The translations under genes and the position numbers were made by a program. Of a DNA stretch of 64,000 nucleotides, positions 58,765 through 64,000 are shown in pieces (the stretch's first letter is position 1; each line of letters starts with the position of its first letter). Below the pieces are notes generated by a model. That model saw only the letters and a list, made by a program, of their open reading frames with translations, was not told the DNA's origin and searched no databases. The stretch is from Tetragonia tetragonoides (taxonomy: Eukaryota; Streptophyta; Magnoliopsida; Caryophyllales; Aizoaceae): the NCBI GenBank assembly GCA_038025085.1, contig CM076143.1:37532501-37596500 (forward strand), in the 5' to 3' direction.

Positions 58765-58913
58765 AACAAGTCTTGTGTAAGACCAACTCACAGAAAGATG
58801 GGGTCACTATTTAGGAATGTAGGAGTCACTTATTATGAGGAGTGACCCTTATTATACTAAAAAGTGACCCTCGTCTCACCAAAAGTTACGTTAAGACAGT
58901 CCTAAACAAGTTT
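58765..58913. mobile_element. Possible small MITE
   Basis: CAAGTCTTGTGTAAGACC at the left is loosely complementary to GTTAAGACAGTCCTAAACAAG at the right, and the core has paired GAGTGACCC segments. No flanking duplication is certain. Confidence 0.4.
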
Positions 58914-59514
58914 TTGTGATATCATAAATACGAGCTTTACACATATAACCTCACACTTAGCTTTATGCTTTAAAAAGACAAATCTGACTAAAGTATATAA
59001 ATATCATACACGTAATAGTATTCGTAAATAACTTGAAGAAAATAACTATTTTTTCTTATACTTGAGAACCTTTCTTTTGGAAAAAAAAAATGATCGAGGG
59101 CAAAAATAACCCTTTTTTGTTACAAGAATTGTTAAAATTGGCATGAGGTGATGATTTAAAAGTTGAAAACTCATTAAAGGTTTTCATTTTACCAAAAAAA
59201 TTTTATAAGCAATTTTTACAAAAAGGTTGATTTTATGAGTAATTTTTCGACAATATTTCCTAAGAAAAAGAGGATGTACCAACTTGCTAAAAAAAAATGA
59301 AACCAGACGCGGGCTGTATGGTTCGTGGCGGTGACAATCCTAACTCAATAATTCTATAGTTCTATGATATCCAAAAAAAAAGAAACACAAAACGAAAAAC
59401 AAAATACTTCTTTAAAATACTCGTAATTAATTCCCCATAAAAAAAACTTATCGTAATTAATTACGCGGCACACCAAGGAACCGTTTGGTATATCTTCCCA
59501 AAATTTTAAAATTC

Positions 59515-60245
59515 TCAATTTTGTCAAACTCAACTTGATTTCTAATTTCAATTTCTTTTTATTCGGTTTTCCCATAATCCGTCGATCCCTACTTTTTCTC
59601 TCTCTTCTCCGAAGTGATTTCTTGCTGAATTTTCAACCAAGGGCTGTTTTTGAGGTATGCCCATATTTGTTTTCTTGCCAATTAATGGCGGTTAACAGGA
59701 TTTTTTCCCTTTCTTTATGTAGCTTTTGGGCATTGTTATAGACATATAGTAATGGGTTTCACAGTTCTTTCTTGTACTGTATTTTTGATGTTCATAGTCT
59801 TTGTATAGAAACATATGTGTAATTGGTTTCTTGAATTATATCTCTGCTCTTTTGGTGTTTTGAGTCGGTATTAATTAGTTTGTTTGATAGTTCCCCATAA
59901 TTCAATTGTTGATTGTACATCCCTGCAATTCAATTGTTTGATTGAATTTCCCTGCAATTATTCAATTGATTTTGATTCAAATGTATTTGTTATAATTTAG
60001 GGTTTCTGTTGTAGAAGTATGTGGTTTTCACTACAGCTATGGTTTTTGTTCCCTTTTATTTTGCTCCCATAGCTATTTACTCTAATGTTTCCAATTAATT
60101 ATTTTTCAGGGTGTGAAATTCATTGCATCTGCAATAAAAAAAAGAAAAGATAAGTGATGGCTTGGCTTAATGCAACATGGTCACTAAACGTTTTCTTTTG
60201 CCCCTCTATAGTTAATTGTTTAAGGGACTGTTGTTGCATTGTGTT
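59515..60245 (+). pseudogene. Duplicated 5' leader and start exon, broken copy
   Basis: Parallels 63205-63690. A leader ending GTTTTTGAG precedes a GTATGC...TTTTCAG intron (59655-60109), then GGTGTGAAATTC and an ATG at 60157 with GCTTGGCTTAATGCAACA. The donor that follows the eighth codon in the other copy is altered here (TGGTCACT in place of TTTGTATGT). Homology stops near 60245, so this copy lacks the second coding exon. Confidence 0.6.
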
Positions 60246-61490
60246 AGGTATAAACCCAAAACAGACGCCCAAAATTTGCGACAAAAGGAGAAAATTGTCA
60301 CCGAATATTGGCAACTGTATTCTCATGTTTTCACCGCCTTTGGGCGACTGTGGGCTCAGTATAGAAAATTTGCCCACAAAAACTCACAAATTGTCTTCGC
60401 TAATTCAGTTGGCATCGTGGGGATGGAGACAATTATGCATACCAAGTAGTGGGGTGGGTGAAATTCAGCGACAAAACCATGGGAGAGGGGGCACAAATCA
60501 ACCATGGTGAAATTGGAGGAATTTTGAATGAAATTAACGCAAATGGAAGAAATTAAAGAGCTTCAATTGAAATACATACCTTAGATCACCTGGATATTTA
60601 TTGGGGTGACGATCTTCAGATGAATTTGGCACTCTTCACACTTTCACAGAAGCAATCTCACAGAGGGAGCTTAGAGTTGAGTGAGCTTTGGGGATGAGAG
60701 AGATAGACAGGGAGCTTGGAGGTTGGGGAAGGGAGAGACAGAGAGGGATGTTGGGGAAGGGAGAGCTAAATTAAAACAATGGTAAATGTGCCTTTTAGCC
60801 TTACAAGATGTTGTATTTGGTTTTAAATGCGTGTTGTATATAGCACTTGTGTAGTTAAAGGGGCCTTTGTAATGGTAAAGGGCTTAAATATGTTACTTTA
60901 CCTTAAAAGGTGCAGGAGATTGTTTATTTATTTGGAGTTAATGACAGATAACATAATAATATTATGCTAGAGAGAGTAATTTTATAATTGTATATAAATC
61001 TCATATTATGTATATGTTTGAGACAAACAAAGAAGAAGAAAGAAATTATGAGTATGTATATCTCTAGATTTTGAGGTTAGTATAGTAATGATGAATGAAT
61101 AGATGCCAATATTATGGAATGTGACAATTTAGAATCATAAACAAAACTCTCGGTTCTGTTCTGTTGTGGTTTAATATGTATATAATTTATACAATCCGTG
61201 CTTGATCAATGTGTACTAATCTTCAAATGCCTTTTTTTCCTTCTTAGTTTTTGATTCAACAGATACATAGTATAATTTAAAAGTAAACAAGAAAATGGTT
61301 AAAAGATAAGTAAATGTTACACTGGAATTAGAATACTAGCCAAACACTTCTTTTTGGGTGAGATGGATTAGGATATATATCTATCATAAAATAGAAATAA
61401 TTGATAATAAAATTTGAGCTTGAGTAGAGGACTCAACGATTGTTATATCCAATTTCTTAGAAGTAGTAAACAAGTATTTTTCCAGCACAA
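60246..61490. other. Unassigned insertion-like and AT-rich sequence
   Basis: 60246-60800 interrupts the duplicated leader. It has GCGACAAAA motifs at both sides (60279, 60468) and a purine-rich GGGAGAGA stretch, suggesting a mobile element, but no ends could be set. 60900-61490 is plain AT-rich sequence. Confidence 0.35.
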
Positions 61491-61497
61491 GAACATA

Positions 61498-62460
61498 ATT
61501 TAAGTTCTCATGCAAAAATAAACTTTATTTTATTTAGTGAATTATATTCAACATGCTACTAACAATCTAACACACAACCCGAGCATCACAAGCGCTTAAA
61601 AACTTGATAAAAAGGTAAAATCATGTTTGCAACTTGATACGTAGGATTCAACTTGGTACTTGAATATGATTAAGTAATAGTAGTACTCATTGTGGTAAAA
61701 GATTTCAATTAGTCTAAAGTTCTAATATCAATCCATTAGCTGTAGCCCCTCCCAATCCTATAAATAATACTAATTCACAAACCTTTGTTAGACACAACTC
61801 AAAACTTAGAAATTTGAATTTTAGTTCAAAATCTCAAGATGAAAGTGAACAACGAACAAATAATTATTAAAATGGCTAAACATATTATCCCAGCATCCAA
61901 ATTGAACCCGGTGGGCATATCACGCAAAATATATAAAATAGTAATTTAACTTTTTAATTGATATAAGTTCTCTTGCCAAAATAAATTTAGTTTTATTTAA
62001 TGAATTATGTCCAATATGCAACTAACACACTACTCACGCATCACACATGCTTAAAAACAAAGTTAAAGTGGTTACAATTTGGATTTTTTCGACTTTCTTT
62101 TTACTTCCTTTTGCCTTTATCATTTGTTTTTTCGAGAAACAAATTGAATAGATATACAATATATTAATTTTTTTATTGGTAATGGGTTGATCACGACCCT
62201 TTTTTAGAAGAAGAATTCCAAAATGATTAGTGTGAATACTAAAGGCTGAAACTCCCAACGGAGAAGTAATAATTAAAAGGGCTAAACGAACCACCCAATC
62301 CAAACCCGACCCATCACATGAAATGTACACCATAGTATTTAAATTTTTTAATTGATTTAAGTTCAAATGCAAAATAAAAAGTTTTTTGTATTTAAAATTA
62401 TATCCAACATGTTATAAACACACAACCCAAATATCACACGAGCTTTAAAACTAGTTAATT
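61498..62460. repeat. Three-copy degenerate tandem repeat
   Basis: A unit of about 390-460 bp starts near 61498, 61961 and 62354. Each opens with TTAAGTTCTCATGCAAAATAAA-like sequence, then TTTATTTAGTGAATTATATCCAACATG, ACACACAACCC and a TTAAAAAC end. Copies 1 and 2 also share GGCTAAAC and TTTTTAATTGAT-TAAGTTC. Copy 3 is partial. Confidence 0.75.
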
Positions 62461-62483
62461 AAAAGCTAATGTTAATTCTTATT

Positions 62484-62760
62484 TTTTTTTGTTGAGAGGG
62501 GAATAAGAGACTTTCATTCATAAAAAAGCCATACGGCATCTACATCGAAAATAACCCTAGAATATACTAAATCAACAGTAACAATAACAAATCTGCTAAC
62601 ACAACAATTAACTAGAATACCCGAGCGCGACTCCCAACATGCATAGTAACCATGTGCTTCCTTTGATGCTTCATCTTTAACGGGAGTGGAGATCTTCACC
62701 ACAAGTACCGTAATTATTTGCTCACAAAACGTTGTATGATACCATTCCAATTAGAATGCA
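62484..62760 (-). mobile_element. Retroelement 3' fragment related to the ORF-bearing family
   Basis: On the minus strand it ends in a poly(A) run (T run at 62482-62491). Its last 60 bp match the tails at 8690 and 30400 (GTAGATGCCGTATGGC, then TTCCCCTCTCAA). Upstream is an open frame of about 78 codons unlike the other two copies. Confidence 0.5.
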
Positions 62761-63204
62761 TAAACTAGAAATCAATGGTAAAAAGAAGTGGAAAACATGA
62801 ATCACAGGCCGGGAATGACCTAAATCAACCCTTCCGCCCTAAAAATTTGTCCTAATAAAAATTAGGGGTTGAAAGAGAAAAAGAAAAACCAAAAAAGAGA
62901 GACTAGGATTTTTAACGATAGCTAGTCGGAGTAGCTAATGCTAATTTTTAGTAACAGCCCTCAGTGCTCTCATTAGCAAAACCTTTAAAAAAAACAGACT
63001 TACTTAAGAAAAAAGAAACAGGAAGAAGTTACTTCCTTTTATGATACAGGAAAACAACGAGGAGAACCCGACTTACTTTCCAAAAAAAAAGAAAACCGAC
63101 AGGCAATCGTTTTTCCAGTAATATATATTCCCCTCCATATTATTCCCCTCCATATTTTTGTACCCCCAAAACATTCAATCATCATCGCACCAAGAACCCT
63201 AATT

Positions 63205-63274
63205 TCATCCCCAAATTTTAGAACTTTCGATTTCAATTTTACTGTCGAAAGTGTTTTCCCATATCAATCCCTAA

Positions 63275-63324
<50 letters not shown>

Positions 63325-63566
63325 ACTGAAGTGAATTCTAGCTAGATTTTCAACCAAAGACTCTGTTTTTGAGGTATGTCCATGTTTTGTTTTAATTTAG
63401 GGTTTCTGTTGTAGAAATTTGCGATTTTCACTATGGCTATGTTTTTGTTCCCTTCTATTTACTCTACTGTTTTCGATTAATTGTTTTTCAGGGTGTGAAA
63501 TTCGTTGCAGCTGCAAAAAATAAAGACTAAAAGTTTTTTTTTGGTGCAAAAACAAAGACTGAAGTT
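63205..63566 (+). promoter_or_regulatory. 5' leader with spliced intron of the right-edge gene
   Basis: A (CT)n tract (about 63278-63321) is followed by leader sequence, a GTATGT donor at 63374 and a TTTTTCAG acceptor ending at 63491 (118 bp intron). The leader then resumes with GGTGTGAAATTCGTTGCAGC before the ATG at 63567. Confidence 0.55.
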
Positions 63567-64000
63567 ATGGCTTGGCTTAATGCAACATTTGTATGTAACT
63601 AAACGTTTTCTTTTGCCCCTCTTTAGTTAATTGTTTGTTTTTTTGGTGAAATCTGTAGTTAATTGTTTAAGGGACTGTTGTTGCATTGTTTTATGTATAT
63701 GTTATTATTCATCATAAAAAATAGCTTTACGTTTGATAGAAACATTATTATTATAATCAATGAAAAAGTAAAAGATTGACAGCATAAAGTAGTTATGTTC
63801 GACATAAATGTACTTTATTATTGATGTACGTGTTGTTAATTTGATAAGTATAGTTGAAGGAGTTTTTTGTGAGTAGTTTCTTAAAAATGTGGGTTTTACA
63901 AACATGCAGGGCTATGAGGTTGAAGAGAGGACAGGGAGATTGCCTTTCTCTATTGTTCCGATTCCTTATCGTAAAAAAGAGGTAGTTGAGGAGTGTGCAA
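63567..64000 (+). CDS. Unrecognised gene, first two coding exons, runs off the edge
   Basis: Exon 1 (63567-63590) encodes MAWLNATF and ends at a GTATGT donor. Exon 2 starts at 63910 after ATGCAG and stays open to the window end: GYEVEERTGRLPFSIVPIPY, then RKKEVVEECA. Both junctions are phase 0. I do not recognise the protein. The support is the duplicated leader and start exon at 59515, the splice sites, and codon use unlike the AT-rich surroundings in exon 2. Confidence 0.5.

Noticed and set aside
60154..60510. Open frame of 118 codons beginning like the right-edge gene
   Set aside because: Only the first seven codons are shared with the other copy. The rest reads through sequence that is intron there and then through unrelated inserted sequence.

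Overview
This window is nuclear DNA of a flowering plant, almost certainly a eudicot. It is AT-rich, has GT-AG spliced exons, and is packed with plant transposable elements: L1-type LINEs, tRNA-derived SINEs, Ty1/copia and Athila-like Ty3/gypsy retrotransposons, solo LTRs, hAT and Stowaway MITEs and a CACTA relic. I cannot name the species from sequence alone.

The one host gene I can reconstruct with confidence is on the minus strand: the organellar DNA gyrase subunit A gene (GYRA). Its start codon is at 37332 and 19 coding exons run leftward to 4176, giving 654 codons plus two bases. The remaining exons, which would encode most of the C-terminal DNA-wrapping domain, lie off the left edge. 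Every exon joins its neighbour in frame, and the catalytic tyrosine, quinolone-pocket residues and GyrA-box-like motif are all present. The coding sequence is under 2 kb but spans more than 33 kb, because introns 3, 7, 8, 10, 12, 13, 15 and 19 hold many retrotransposon and MITE insertions. Most of these LINE pieces are 5'-truncated, and four (9712, 21295, 26698 and 33519) have exact target-site duplications.

Layout: 1-4175, GYRA intron 19 with a 2.8 kb LINE; 4176-37332, GYRA; 37333-37630, its 5' leader and only non-repetitive promoter space; 37631-40262, a minus-strand LINE split by a solo LTR; 40265-45150, the 3' half of an Athila-like gypsy element with a hAT MITE in its integrase gene; 45539-53981, a decayed Ty1/copia element with matching LTRs, itself invaded by a second solo LTR of the same family and by a long-TIR DNA element; 55651-57000, one end of a CACTA transposon with a broken Ulp1-like protease gene; 58060-58657, a LINE tail split by a hAT MITE; 59515-60245 and 63205-64000, two copies of the same spliced 5' leader and start exon. 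The right-hand copy continues into a second coding exon of a gene I do not recognise, which runs off the right edge.

The most unusual item is a pair of about 750 bp polyadenylated insertions (8686-9427 minus, 29693-30455 plus). They share a 5' end, a 3' tail and an uninterrupted reading frame of about 160 codons that matches no family I know. They differ by one in-frame indel but show only weak third-position bias. Other notable structures are a degenerate tandem repeat filling GYRA intron 1, a segmental duplication inside intron 3, and a LINE insertion with an inverted 5' scrap.
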